Shown: positions 17,874 to 26,671 of the stretch, piece by piece
How the letters are laid out: each line of letters opens with the position of its first letter
How positions within the stretch are numbered: position 1 is the stretch's first letter
NCBI GenBank assembly: GCA_041640715.1
Contig: JBEPZU010000005.1
Location: 9,806-73,805, forward strand
DNA length: 64,000 bases
DNA from: DSFO01 sp041640715
GTDB lineage: Archaea; Thermoproteota; Thermoprotei; Gearchaeales; Gearchaeaceae
Reading direction: 5' to 3'
The notes under the pieces: model-generated
Seen by the model: the letters and a program-made list of their open reading frames with translations, nothing else
What the model was told of the DNA's origin: nothing
The model's database searches: none
Position numbers and translations under genes: made by a program

Positions 17874-19199
17874 TTATTCCGAAGTAGTTATATTAACTGC
17901 TTCTACTAGTGCATAAGGTACATAGGTAGGCACATTGACTTCCCACCATTGTATAGGATAAACCCTATTAGAAAGTGCTTTAATATTACGTAAAACATTC
18001 AAGAAATTATCGCTCAGCCTAGCACCTAAAAACGCTTGTTTTATCTCAGAGTTTTCTATCAAGAAAACACCATCTCTTAGTATTGTCGAGAAATCTCCTG
18101 TTTGATAGTTCTGAAATCTTGTATACCAATTATTAACGATTAACAGTCCTCTCCTCATTTCTTTTATCATTTCATCTTCTTTGAAATCTCCTTCTTTTAC
18201 ATGTACGCTCCAAGGTAAAGGAAAGTTTATTCCTGCATTTCCTGTGCTTTCAGTATTGAACTTCTTAGCTGTGGTCAAATTATGCAAATATGTCTTAAGT
18301 ACACCTTGACTTATTATTTCTTTTCTCCGAGTAGGTATACATTCTTGGTCAAATCTTGCATATCCAGCTGAACTTTTCTCCTTAGGATCGTCTATTAAAT
18401 TAAATATGTCGCTTGCAACTTTTGTGCCTATCTTTCCTGCTAGGAATGAATATCCTAATTCCACACTATGGGCTGAACTTGCATTTGCTACGTGTTCTGC
18501 TATGCTTGCAAATATCATTGGCGATAGTATTGCTGTGTATTTCCCAGGTTCGATTTTTTTATGATTAACATTGAGCTTGGAATAGTATACAGCTTTTTCT
18601 ACTACGGTTTTCCAATCCAAATCTTTTATGCTCCTTGCTGAATATGCCCATTGGCCTGTTGAATTTGAATCCATGAAGCACCTATGATTCAACATGACTC
18701 CAGTTCTTTTGTCTTCTGCATAAATCCCATTGGAAGTCCAACATTTAATTTCTGAATAAGTCACCTTCAATGTGCCTGCGCATTTTTTCGCATTCAAATT
18801 TAGGGTTTCATTTATTATGTTCTCTACAAAATCCAAACTTTTCTCAGAGATCTTCGCAGTTTCTTCATCTGGTTCTAGGATATCATCATACTGGAATTTA
18901 ATATTGGGCAAGCTCGCATATACTTCCTGTTCTTCGAGTTGCGATGCAATTTTAATTAATTCATTAGAAAGTTGTGCTGGATCAAAATATAAATTATTTA
19001 ATTCTGTTATTAATTTTCTTTTATTATAACCTACGCATATAGATAATATAGAATCATCGTTCATAATAGGTATCATTATTTCATTATTAGCATATCTAAT
19101 TATGTTAGTAGTTGTTTTGTTTAAAGATACTATTACATCGCTTGCATTTTTATTCTGTAAATTCTTGATTAAACTTTCTATTCTGTTTTCAATACTCAT
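17874..19199 (-). CDS. tldE: TldE/PmbA-like metalloprotease partner
   Basis: 441 residues from ATG 19199, which overlaps the tldD stop in an ATGA junction; the frame upstream of this belongs inside tldD. It shows the TldE fold features YARFDQECIPTRRKEIISQG, LHNLTTAKKFNTESTGNAG and QTGDFSTILRDGVFLIEN, and it lacks the HExxxH zinc motif, as expected for TldE. With TldD it forms a heterodimeric peptidase that degrades unfolded peptides or processes small peptides. The stop at 17874 faces the 3' end of the membrane-protein gene. Confidence 0.88.
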   Translation of the reverse strand: MSIENRIESLIKNLQNKNASDVIVSLNKTTTNIIRYANNEIMIPIMNDDSILSICVGYNKRKLITELNNLYFDPAQLSNELIKIASQLEEQEVYASLPNIKFQYDDILEPDEETAKISEKSLDFVENIINETLNLNAKKCAGTLKVTYSEIKCWTSNGIYAEDKRTGVMLNHRCFMDSNSTGQWAYSARSIKDLDWKTVVEKAVYYSKLNVNHKKIEPGKYTAILSPMIFASIAEHVANASSAHSVELGYSFLAGKIGTKVASDIFNLIDDPKEKSSAGYARFDQECIPTRRKEIISQGVLKTYLHNLTTAKKFNTESTGNAGINFPLPWSVHVKEGDFKEDEMIKEMRRGLLIVNNWYTRFQNYQTGDFSTILRDGVFLIENSEIKQAFLGARLSDNFLNVLRNIKALSNRVYPIQWWEVNVPTYVPYALVEAVNITTSE

Positions 19200-20614
19200 T
19201 TTATCCAGATATTTCTTGCTCTTATAGTAGGTCCTCCAAACCAAACAGGAACTCCTTGCATGGGTTCTCCTTTTCCACATATCCCTGCTTCAAACTTCAA
19301 ATCTTTTCCTACTGCGTCTATACTTTTGAATAACTTACCCGTGGTGACTTCTAGCACAGGATTTCTGAGCAATCCTTTGATTTCTCCGTTTTCTATCAAA
19401 TATACCTCTAGACCGCCATACTTTTGATTCCATCTTCTATCATCAATGTTCCACTCCATGTAGGATTTAAAGTAAACACCTTTCTTTATATCTTCTAGCA
19501 ATTCTTCAAAACTATGGTCCCCAGCTTCTATGAATGTGTTGGACATCCTTATGAGAGGTTCATTAAAGTAAGCTGTAGCACGAGCAGATCCATTACTCTT
19601 CAATGAAAGCTTAGAAGCGTATTCTCTATTTAACAGGAATTCTTCTACGATGCCATTTTTTATTAAATACTTCTTCCTGGCAGGTACACCTTCTTCATCA
19701 TAAACATAGAAGCCCAACGATTTTTCTATCAGAGGATTGTCTACTATTGTTAAAACGTCACTTCCAATTTTTTCTTTTTTAAGCATCTCTACATTTACAT
19801 AAGATTCGCCACCTTGAGCAGCTTCTCTTCCTAGAATCCTGTCTGCTTCAAAAGGATGACCACAAGCTTCGTGGGAAATAAGTCCAGATATTTCTCCGTC
19901 TATTAGAACATCATAATAACCACTTTCTTTCAATTTCTCTCCTTCGTCCAATATCTTACCTAAAATTTTGACTTCTTCTTCTATTTTATCTTCAATTTTC
20001 AATTCTTCCAGATATTCTAGTCCTGAAGATCCTCCTTCAGATTTTTGTCTTTGTAAAATCCCTTTTTGTGGGTCTAAGACTGTGAAGAATCTAGTGACAG
20101 CAATGCGAGGTATTCTGTGCTCTATGTGTGAACCCTCGCTATTAACATATGTTCTGTTATCTAGGGAAGTAATCAAAAAGAAAACCCTTATTAAGGCTCT
20201 TTTCTCAGCAGAAGTTACCCTCTTGTCCAATTCCTTAAAATATTTAAGAGTTTCTTCCAAATCGAATTCTATTGGATTTTGTTTGGGCTTAACTAAGCAT
20301 ATATCCCTATAAGCTCTGGCTTTTTCTATTTCTATTTTGCTTCCTCTCTTCTCGTTTGCTTTAGCCATTTTTATAGCTTTCCTGCAACTTTCGAGAACGC
20401 TTTCTAATTCAAGGACGTTTGTTGAAGCGAATCCGAATGAATTTTCAACCAAGACTCTTATACCTATTCCCCTATAAGATGCAATGCCGTAATTTTTCAT
20501 ATTGCCGTTGAATATTTCCATATGATTTACTTTTGCATCTTGGTATCTGACCTCTACGAATTTAGCGCCCTCTTTAGATGCAAAATCTATAACTTTCTGA
20601 AAAAGTTCTTCCAT
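19196..20614 (-). CDS. tldD: TldD metalloprotease subunit
   Basis: 472 residues. The zinc motif HEACGH lies at 248-253, and a possible third ligand Cys lies in AGICGKGEPMQG near the C-terminus. Other TldD marks are DGEISGLISHEACGHPFEADR, SNGSARATAYFNEPLIRMSNTF and VWFGGPTIRARN. It is the catalytic partner of TldE, encoded directly downstream with a 4-bp overlap. The start at ATG 20614 follows a clean 47-bp spacer from the lipid synthase gene, so the pair probably has its own promoter. Confidence 0.92.
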   Translation of the reverse strand: MEELFQKVIDFASKEGAKFVEVRYQDAKVNHMEIFNGNMKNYGIASYRGIGIRVLVENSFGFASTNVLELESVLESCRKAIKMAKANEKRGSKIEIEKARAYRDICLVKPKQNPIEFDLEETLKYFKELDKRVTSAEKRALIRVFFLITSLDNRTYVNSEGSHIEHRIPRIAVTRFFTVLDPQKGILQRQKSEGGSSGLEYLEELKIEDKIEEEVKILGKILDEGEKLKESGYYDVLIDGEISGLISHEACGHPFEADRILGREAAQGGESYVNVEMLKKEKIGSDVLTIVDNPLIEKSLGFYVYDEEGVPARKKYLIKNGIVEEFLLNREYASKLSLKSNGSARATAYFNEPLIRMSNTFIEAGDHSFEELLEDIKKGVYFKSYMEWNIDDRRWNQKYGGLEVYLIENGEIKGLLRNPVLEVTTGKLFKSIDAVGKDLKFEAGICGKGEPMQGVPVWFGGPTIRARNIWIK

Positions 20615-20661
20615 TAAGTTTTAATCTTTCTGCGGTATAAATGTGTTTGTGTGAAATACGG

Positions 20662-21261
20662 TTAAATGTTTTGGGTTGTTTTTAGCTCAGAGAGATTGTA
20701 AATCGTCCTGAGTATAACCGCTAAATTACCTAAGAGGAAGATTAGTAAAAAAACAACTTCGAAAGAGTTCTTGAACACGGGATAAATGAAGGAGGCTAGA
20801 ATTATCAAAAGCAACCTATCACCTCTTTCTCCTACAACCGTATTGCCTTTAGTCCTTTCTTGGCCAAGATTAAGCTCCAATTTAGCTCGTGTATACGAAG
20901 GTATCATAGATCCGAATATCGCTAGAGCTACATAGATCCATCCTGATAAACCTGCGATGCCAATCGCTATTATCGGTATGAAATCAGAATATCTATCGAT
21001 TAAAGAATCCAGAAAATTACCTAATTTGGTTTCCATTTTAGCAGTTCTAGCGATCATTCCATCTAGCATATCTAAGAAACCAGATAGAGCGAGTAATAGA
21101 GCAGCTATTATAGGATGCTTGAAATAATACAATATTCCAGATATGATAGCTAAGATTAACGCAGAAAGCGTTACCGAATTGGGGCTTACGCCGTTTTTAA
21201 TCAGTATAGTTGCCAACGATTGAAAGAGTTTTTCGGATTTATTTCTAAGAAAGCCTAACAT
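20662..21261 (-). CDS. CDP-alcohol phosphatidyltransferase (archaeal phospholipid synthase)
   Basis: 199 residues with the complete catalytic motif D-x2-DG-x2-AR-x8-G-x3-D-x3-D, seen as DMLDGMIAR, then G, NFLD and SLID. About six membrane segments follow. In Thermoproteota such enzymes couple CDP-archaeol to inositol phosphate or glycerol phosphate. Archaetidylinositol phosphate synthase is my best guess but is not proven by sequence. Its ATG shares one base with the stop of lysS (TAATG), so it sits in the S26e-LysRS operon. Confidence 0.82.
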   Translation of the reverse strand: MLGFLRNKSEKLFQSLATILIKNGVSPNSVTLSALILAIISGILYYFKHPIIAALLLALSGFLDMLDGMIARTAKMETKLGNFLDSLIDRYSDFIPIIAIGIAGLSGWIYVALAIFGSMIPSYTRAKLELNLGQERTKGNTVVGERGDRLLLIILASFIYPVFKNSFEVVFLLIFLLGNLAVILRTIYNLSELKTTQNI

Positions 21262-22859
21262 TAAGAAATCGCTTCTCTAATTAGTTGCAAAATTTTTTCT
21301 TTTCCTACGGCTTGAATCAGGGAAACGAGTTTAGGTCCGCTGTCTTTTGATAAAATTATTCGATACAATATCTTAAACCCATGTTTTGGTTCAATGGCTG
21401 TTTTTCTCATCGAATCATATAATTTCCTTTCCAACTCTACAACGTCCTTACCTTCCCATTTTTCTACGCTTTCGTAAACATTTCTTAACATGACTATCTC
21501 TTTTTCGTTTAGGTTCTTTTTAAAATCAGGCAAAACATTCTCGGCTATCTTTATTTGCATGTTCTCTCCCCCGTATTTTTTAACCCAATATTCTACTTTT
21601 CTTGACATTTCTTCCAAGAAATTGAGTTCTTCAGGATCAGGTTCGCTTTTTAAATATCCTATTTTCATCAGCTTCTTGACCAATTCTGTTGTTCTATCTT
21701 CTTGGGGGGTTATTTGAACCAAGATCGCCATTAGATGATAGGGAATTTGCAAGCCTAGTTTCTTAGGTGGATTGAAATCATTGGCTGCTTCGTAGCTGAA
21801 TTTGATATCGAAAATCATATCTTTTCTCGGTGGCTCTTCAAGACCTAAATATATCCTTTCTACTTTATCGTATTCTTCATGAAGCGCGGGTATAGTCACA
21901 CTAGGATTGAAATCTAAATGTGTTTTTTCTTTCATGACGAAATACCAATATTTGAGCACTTGAGGTCTACCTACTCTCAACCATTCGTCTATGTCGAACG
22001 ATACTCCTTCAGAACTTCCCATGGGTTCTTTTTTGCCATCAATAACTAGACTAACCCATTCGTAAGCTAAACCCTTTGGGGGATTTAGTCCGAAGATCTC
22101 TTTATAGAGCTCATTGCAACTTTCTCTGCTGCCTCCTGCAGCTGCATGGTCTTTTCCATAGAATTCTACGTCTACTAAGAAGGTATACCATAAACTAACC
22201 CATTCTGTTCTCCATTCAAGTTTTCCACTGTTTATTTTCGTTTTCCCTTCGTTGCCGCATCTACCGCAGATATAAAAAACATCATCATCTATTATCTTTG
22301 TTACTTTAGTGGTTAGGATGTTATGGCATTTATCGCATAGAGGCTTCAGAGGCGTCCAATTTTGACCGAGCTTTTCTCCTTTATACTTATTGAGGATTTT
22401 TCTTGCTTTTTCTTTTTCATTTATGAAAATTTTTATCGCTTCTTTCATCCTAGGATTTTTCTCGTATATCTCATGGGTCATAATTGGTTCTGCAGTTATT
22501 CCGTATGCTTCGTAAGAAAGCTTATAAGGCTCATAAAAATGTTCTACCCAGTTTTCATGACAACCGTTAGGATCTTCTACGTTTAGTATCCTAATTCCTT
22601 TCCATTCTTCTATGAACTTTTTAGTCACTAAAGGTTCCTTGGCTTTCAAAGGATCTTGTGTATATATCACTACTATATGCTTTACTTCTTTTCCTTCCTT
22701 CCTTAACATCCTAGTTACAGCAGAAGGATATATTACTTCTCCTCTCAGTTTACCTATGTGTATTGGCCCTGAGACAGCCATTCCTCCACTAACTACGTAC
22801 CGCTCTTTACCTTCTTTTAGTATCTCTTCTACGAATCTTTCAAGCCAAGTCTTAATCAT
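21261..22859 (-). CDS. lysS: Lysyl-tRNA synthetase, class I
   Basis: 532 residues. The HIGH motif is PIHIGKLRG and the KMSKS equivalent is KEPMGSSEG. Between them lies a zinc-binding insert with two C-x2-C pairs (CDKC and CGRC). It charges tRNA-Lys with lysine; the class I form is typical of archaea. It overlaps rps26e and the lipid synthase by one base each, forming a tightly coupled three-gene unit. Confidence 0.95.
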   Translation of the reverse strand: MIKTWLERFVEEILKEGKERYVVSGGMAVSGPIHIGKLRGEVIYPSAVTRMLRKEGKEVKHIVVIYTQDPLKAKEPLVTKKFIEEWKGIRILNVEDPNGCHENWVEHFYEPYKLSYEAYGITAEPIMTHEIYEKNPRMKEAIKIFINEKEKARKILNKYKGEKLGQNWTPLKPLCDKCHNILTTKVTKIIDDDVFYICGRCGNEGKTKINSGKLEWRTEWVSLWYTFLVDVEFYGKDHAAAGGSRESCNELYKEIFGLNPPKGLAYEWVSLVIDGKKEPMGSSEGVSFDIDEWLRVGRPQVLKYWYFVMKEKTHLDFNPSVTIPALHEEYDKVERIYLGLEEPPRKDMIFDIKFSYEAANDFNPPKKLGLQIPYHLMAILVQITPQEDRTTELVKKLMKIGYLKSEPDPEELNFLEEMSRKVEYWVKKYGGENMQIKIAENVLPDFKKNLNEKEIVMLRNVYESVEKWEGKDVVELERKLYDSMRKTAIEPKHGFKILYRIILSKDSGPKLVSLIQAVGKEKILQLIREAIS

Positions 22860-23143
22860 CAGAATAGCTTCTTTTTAGCTCTCTCTTCTTCTGCTCTAAC
22901 TTTTCTTATTCCTCTGAATACTGCACAGGAGACGCAGTATACGACTGTCACAGGTGTCTTGACTATTCTAGCGCCTTTCTTTTCTAGTTCAAGCTCCAAT
23001 TGAGGATCTAAGAAAGATTGTTCTTTGGTAACCTTTATCGCTTTACCTCTAGCGATTAATCTTCCACAACCATCACATGTTAATAGCGAATCTCTTCCCT
23101 TTGCCCCTTTAGCTCTGCCCCTACTCTTCCTTTTCTTAGGCAA
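22859..23143 (-). CDS. rps26e: Ribosomal protein S26e
   Basis: 94 residues with a basic N-terminus (MPKKRKSRGRAKGAKGRD), a C-x2-C pair in TCDGCGRL and a second pair in VYCVSCAVFRG, the zinc-binding layout of eS26. It is part of the small subunit near the mRNA exit. It starts with TTG at 23143, supported by a strong Shine-Dalgarno sequence four bases upstream. It is first in an operon with lysS and a phospholipid synthase gene. Confidence 0.95.
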   Translation of the reverse strand: MPKKRKSRGRAKGAKGRDSLLTCDGCGRLIARGKAIKVTKEQSFLDPQLELELEKKGARIVKTPVTVVYCVSCAVFRGIRKVRAEEERAKKKLF

Positions 23144-23147
23144 TGCT

Positions 23148-23154
23148 GATCACC
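23148..23154 (-). promoter_or_regulatory. Strong Shine-Dalgarno for the TTG-started S26e gene
   Basis: GGTGATC on the minus strand is fully complementary to the archaeal 16S 3' end and lies 4 nt before TTG 23143. It fixes the unusual start. Most other genes here appear leaderless, so this leader is an exception. Confidence 0.75.
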
Positions 23155-23188
23155 AATAAGATACTAACGCACTCTAATATTTATTTAA

Positions 23189-24604
23189 TTAATACTTCTT
23201 AGCCAGATATCCTATTGTTTCAGAATCCTTTCCACAAACTATGCAATTTCCTTTTTCTCTCTTGCTAAAGTCTACACCTAAGAACTTAGTACCCTTAATT
23301 AACTCATCTACTTTAATTTTGCATTCGTTTCTTTCGCAAATATTGAAAATCGCTACTTTATTCTCCAAGATTACTTTTTCGAGTTGATCCATCATTTCAA
23401 CTTTGACGCTTCTTTCTTTCATAGCTTCTCTGACTTTATTCCTAAGTTTCTCTTCTAGTTCACCTAAAGTTGTTTTAATCCAGGCTAATATTTCTTTTTC
23501 ATTTATTTCTATCCTCTCTCTAAGTCTAGTAACTAGGGTTAATTTCCCTTCTCTAACTTCTTTAGGGCCTATTTCGATCCTAAGGGGGATGCCCGCTCTT
23601 TCCCATTCATAAAACTTTTCACCGGGAGTTTTTTCAGGATCATCATCTAGTATTACATTATATCCGGCAATTTCTAGCAATTCTTTTAACTCTTTTGCTT
23701 TTTCTAAGATTTCTTGCCTTTCTTTTTCATAAAATATAGGTACTATAACCACATGTATAGGCGCTATGCTTGGCAATAACATGATCCCTACATCGTCTGT
23801 ATAATGCATTAGTAGTGATGCTATTACTCTTTCGGAAATACCGTAGCTAAGCTGATGTAGCCAATCATAACTTCCATCCTTTTTCATGAACTTCGCATCA
23901 AAAGCCTTAGCGAAATTCTGTCCTAAGTAATGAATCGAACCTATTTGTAGGCTCTTTCCGTCGGGCAGAATTGTATCAAAGGTGACCGTAATCTCAGCTC
24001 CTGGAAATCTATCCCAAGCTGGCCTTTCAGGAGTTATGAAAGGTATTCCCAATCTAGTGAAAATTTTACAATATACTTCGTATGCATCTCTAAATTGTTT
24101 TAGAGCATCTTCCTTTGAATCATGGAAAGTAAAGGCTTCTTTGAATGTAGTAATCTCTCTTACTCTTATCATTGGGTGGGTGGCTTCGGTCTCGTATCTG
24201 AATACGCTAACTATTTGAAAGACCTTTAAAGGAAGATCTTTATAGGACATGATTTTGTCTTTGAATATATATGTCATTGATGTCTCGCTTGTGGGTCTTA
24301 ACGCTAGTTCCATCTCTAATTTATTATCCCCCCCTTTGGTAACCCAAAATACTTGTTCTAGAAACCCTATTATGTGCTTTGCCTCTCTTTCTAACATATC
24401 TCTAGGTATTAAGAGAGGTAATAAGACTTCCTTATGACCCGTTTTATAAAGTTCTTCTCTTACTATATTCAAGACTTTTTGTCTTATCTCAAACCCATAA
24501 GGAAGCCAAACTCCACAACCTTTTATAGGGTACTTGCCATATTCATAGATCTTGGCTAATTTCAGTAATTCGGTGAAGTTCTCTAACAAGCTCTTTTTTT
24601 CCAT
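23189..24604 (-). CDS. proS: Prolyl-tRNA synthetase
   Basis: 471 residues, archaeal/eukaryotic-type class II ProRS. Motif 2 is seen in FRYETEATHPMIRVREITTFKE and motif 3 in the GISERVIASLLMHYTDD region. An anticodon-binding domain (HVVIVPIFY onward) and the C-terminal zinc domain with C-N-E-R-N-E-C and CIVC follow. It charges tRNA-Pro. It starts at ATG 24604 with its own 120-bp upstream region and is followed by the S26e promoter. Confidence 0.95.
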   Translation of the reverse strand: MEKKSLLENFTELLKLAKIYEYGKYPIKGCGVWLPYGFEIRQKVLNIVREELYKTGHKEVLLPLLIPRDMLEREAKHIIGFLEQVFWVTKGGDNKLEMELALRPTSETSMTYIFKDKIMSYKDLPLKVFQIVSVFRYETEATHPMIRVREITTFKEAFTFHDSKEDALKQFRDAYEVYCKIFTRLGIPFITPERPAWDRFPGAEITVTFDTILPDGKSLQIGSIHYLGQNFAKAFDAKFMKKDGSYDWLHQLSYGISERVIASLLMHYTDDVGIMLLPSIAPIHVVIVPIFYEKERQEILEKAKELKELLEIAGYNVILDDDPEKTPGEKFYEWERAGIPLRIEIGPKEVREGKLTLVTRLRERIEINEKEILAWIKTTLGELEEKLRNKVREAMKERSVKVEMMDQLEKVILENKVAIFNICERNECKIKVDELIKGTKFLGVDFSKREKGNCIVCGKDSETIGYLAKKY

Positions 24605-24692
24605 TAGTTATTAAATATGAAGCGTATAAAAAATATGTTAATCTTTATTCTCGTCTTTCCCAAAATTTAGCTTTTCCATTCTACCTATCACA

Positions 24693-24715
24693 GAGCTTTA
24701 TCTTAGTATAAGCTC
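24693..24715 (-). terminator. Hairpin just downstream of trmI
   Basis: GAGCTT (24693-24698) and AAGCTC (24710-24715) form a short stem extended by A-T pairs, about 10 nt after the trmI stop. It lies in the trmI-proS spacer. A termination or stability role is inference. Confidence 0.3.
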
Positions 24716-24724
24716 ATCTAAACA

Positions 24725-25489
24725 CTATAAAACGTTTCTGCCCCATACAATATAACCGCTATGTCCTATCATCCTTGTCTTAGGTCTAAGTCTTGTAGGA
24801 TCGACCTGGTATTCTCTTTCAAGTATTTCTACAACATGCACATCTATGAATTTTTTTTCTAGCATTGCTTTAACCAATTTCTCCATTTGATTGATCGTCA
24901 AGCAGAACGCTACTAATATTCCCGATGGTTTTAAAACCTCTTTAGCTTTATCTAGGAAATCCCAAGGATTGGGCACATCCATCACTAAGCTATCCACTTC
25001 TTTTTCTTCTATTCCAGTTGATGCGTCTTTATTCTTTAGAGTTACGTATTGTTGCAATCCCAATCTTTCAAGGTTTTTAGAAGCTATTTTTATGAGTTCT
25101 TCCTTAATCTCATAAGAATAAACATGTCCTTCAGTCTTAACGAAGTTAGCTAATACGCAAGTTAAAGCACCGCTACCTGTGCCTATCTCAACTACCCTAG
25201 AACCATTTTTTATATCCGCTACCAAAACTATATACATAGCATCCTTAGGGTAGATTATTTGTGTTTTTCTAATGAGCTTTGGAATATAGTCTATTAGTGT
25301 AGGTTTACAGATGTGGAAATCGACACCTATATTGCTTTTTATTTTTTCTCCATAACTTTTCTTTAGAAGTTCTTGCGTATCGATATAGCCTTTATGAGTA
25401 TGGAATCGCTTAGCCGGTTCTACTTTTATTAAATATTTTCGTCTATCATCAAGTATTAAAAGGACATCTTCATTTTCTTTCAAGGTCAT
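24725..25489 (-). CDS. trmI: tRNA (adenine-N1)-methyltransferase TrmI
   Basis: 254 residues. The N-terminal beta domain carries KRFHTHKGYID. The AdoMet-binding motif I is VVEIGTGSGALT, and the catalytic region is MDVPNPWDFLDKA. The tail RLRPKTRMIGHSGYIVWGR is typical of the family. The archaeal enzyme makes m1A at positions 57/58 of tRNA, which stabilises it at high temperature. It overlaps the upstream zinc-ribbon gene by 20 bp. Confidence 0.93.
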   Translation of the reverse strand: MTLKENEDVLLILDDRRKYLIKVEPAKRFHTHKGYIDTQELLKKSYGEKIKSNIGVDFHICKPTLIDYIPKLIRKTQIIYPKDAMYIVLVADIKNGSRVVEIGTGSGALTCVLANFVKTEGHVYSYEIKEELIKIASKNLERLGLQQYVTLKNKDASTGIEEKEVDSLVMDVPNPWDFLDKAKEVLKPSGILVAFCLTINQMEKLVKAMLEKKFIDVHVVEILEREYQVDPTRLRPKTRMIGHSGYIVWGRNVL

Positions 25490-25679
25490 GTTTTAAGCTA
25501 AGTTTTAGTTTCTTTACAACTTCTGAAGCTTTGTAAGCATTATCGAAAACTCCGTACTGAATACTTTCTTTAACATTGAATCTCTTACCGCATCTTACAC
25601 AAACCTTCGTTTTGTAGTAAGCATAATAAGCCATTATTTCACCGCAATTAGGGCATTTAGAAACCCTAATCTTACTCAT
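25470..25679 (-). CDS. Small zinc-ribbon protein (DUF1922-like)
   Basis: 69 residues built on one zinc ribbon: CPNCGEIMAYYAYYKTKVCVRCGKRFNV, two C-x2-C knuckles. It resembles the archaeal DUF1922 family; function is unknown. It overlaps both neighbours, trmI by 20 bp and the coiled-coil gene by 8 bp, so a link to tRNA modification or translation is possible from context only. Confidence 0.75.
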   Translation of the reverse strand: MSKIRVSKCPNCGEIMAYYAYYKTKVCVRCGKRFNVKESIQYGVFDNAYKASEVVKKLKLSLKHDLERK

Positions 25680-25839
25680 TTTTCAATCTCTTTTCAATTT
25701 CTTCAATTTTCTTTATTAGGTAATCTAATTTCTTCTCAATACTTACTATTCTTTTTACAATTTCTACTTCATAATCACTGATAAAGCCTGAAAATAAACC
25801 GCGATTTTCCAACAATTTTCTGAGTTCTTCTCTATCCAT
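25672..25839 (-). CDS. Short coiled-coil protein
   Basis: 55 residues from ATG 25839; an in-frame ATG at 25860 is less likely, because a TATA-like TATTAAT at about 25859-25867 sits at leaderless distance from 25839. The second half (VKRIVSIEKKLDYLIKKIEEIEKRLKNE) is a clear heptad coiled coil. It is first in the unit with the zinc-ribbon protein and TrmI. No family was recognised. Confidence 0.6.
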   Translation of the reverse strand: MDREELRKLLENRGLFSGFISDYEVEIVKRIVSIEKKLDYLIKKIEEIEKRLKNE

Positions 25840-25869
25840 AGTAAGATAATTGAATATCATATTAATATC

Positions 25870-26448
25870 TTGGAATTACTATTTCATGTGAAATTTAGCC
25901 AGTATCTTTTAGAAGCTTCAAGATCAAGGCTTAGACTTTTGTATGTAAGAAATATAAAAAAGAGAAAAGATTTTCTCTTAGTAATAAATAAACTTTCATC
26001 TCCTTATTATTGCGGTATTATCATAGATTTTAACATTATATTAAAATTTGGAGAAAATTTGGCCGATTTTTTAGCAGATATCTTTAGAATGGATTATAAA
26101 TCAATATTAATGTTTCCGATATTAACTTATTTTTTGAATGAAAAAATATTAGAATATTTTATTAATTTAGGAATAGACGCTTTGATTCTCGATCCAGAAT
26201 ATATTTTAAACAAAAATATATCAAAATTTCTCTATGAAAATGAACTAGGTATAATATGCTATGGCTATTTTAAGGGTGCTCTTACCTTAAATCGACGTTT
26301 ATATAAGAATTTAATGAAGGCGAACTATGATGCTATATTAACCTTAAATGTAAATAAGAAAGTGCTTTATGGACTTAAACTTCGATTTAATAAAATCTTG
26401 ATGAATATAGGGGATTTAAACGGAGACGTTTTAATAGAAGAATTTTAA
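25870..26448 (+). CDS. Hypothetical protein, possibly barrel-like
   Basis: 192 residues if the TTG at 25870 is used; GTG 25888 is an alternative at leaderless distance from the AT-rich element 25858-25868. The pattern alternates beta-like strands (KSILMFPILTYFL, GIDALILDPEYIL, LGIICYGYFKG, YDAILTLNVNK) with helices, which could be a TIM-barrel-like fold, but I recognise no family. Base composition is more AT-rich than its neighbours. Its 3' end overlaps the convergent ribbon-helix-helix gene by 4 bp. Confidence 0.55.
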   Translation: MELLFHVKFSQYLLEASRSRLRLLYVRNIKKRKDFLLVINKLSSPYYCGIIIDFNIILKFGENLADFLADIFRMDYKSILMFPILTYFLNEKILEYFINLGIDALILDPEYILNKNISKFLYENELGIICYGYFKGALTLNRRLYKNLMKANYDAILTLNVNKKVLYGLKLRFNKILMNIGDLNGDVLIEEF

Positions 26449-26624
26449 GGTCCCAATAATACCTTTGCTTTTTCATGAAGCAAATCAACGTTTTTTTCTT
26501 TTCTGAAGAAATCCATTAAAGCGTATCTTATGAGCTCACTTCTAGTTGTGAATCTTCCTTCTTCTATCAGCTTATCTATTTCCCGCAAGTAGGCCTCAGG
26601 CAATTTAATAGATATTATTTTCAT
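26445..26624 (-). CDS. Ribbon-helix-helix (CopG-type) regulator, 59 residues
   Basis: The frame starts at ATG 26624 with MKIISIKLPEAYLREIDKLI, continues EEGRFTTRSELIRYALMDFF and ends KAKVLLGP. This is the classical ribbon-helix-helix layout: a beta strand (KIISIKLP), helix 1, a turn with TTRSELIR, and helix 2. It would bind DNA as a dimer. It is divergent from the KaiC-like ATPase gene across a 47-bp spacer, making that promoter its likely target. A TATA-like element near 26648-26655 fits a leaderless start. Confidence 0.8.
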   Translation of the reverse strand: MKIISIKLPEAYLREIDKLIEEGRFTTRSELIRYALMDFFRKEKNVDLLHEKAKVLLGP

Positions 26625-26671
26625 AATACCCGCGTAATACTTTCATTTCCTAATAAAAGAATTTTCATTTT

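Noticed and set aside
19200..19280. Longer TldE start
   Set aside because: The extra residues overlap tldD and resemble no TldE; the ATGA junction at 19196-19199 is the natural start.
24605..24724. Possible C/D box sRNA in the trmI-proS spacer
   Set aside because: AGATGAG-like and GTGATAG-like strings occur but there is no CTGA box at the right spacing.
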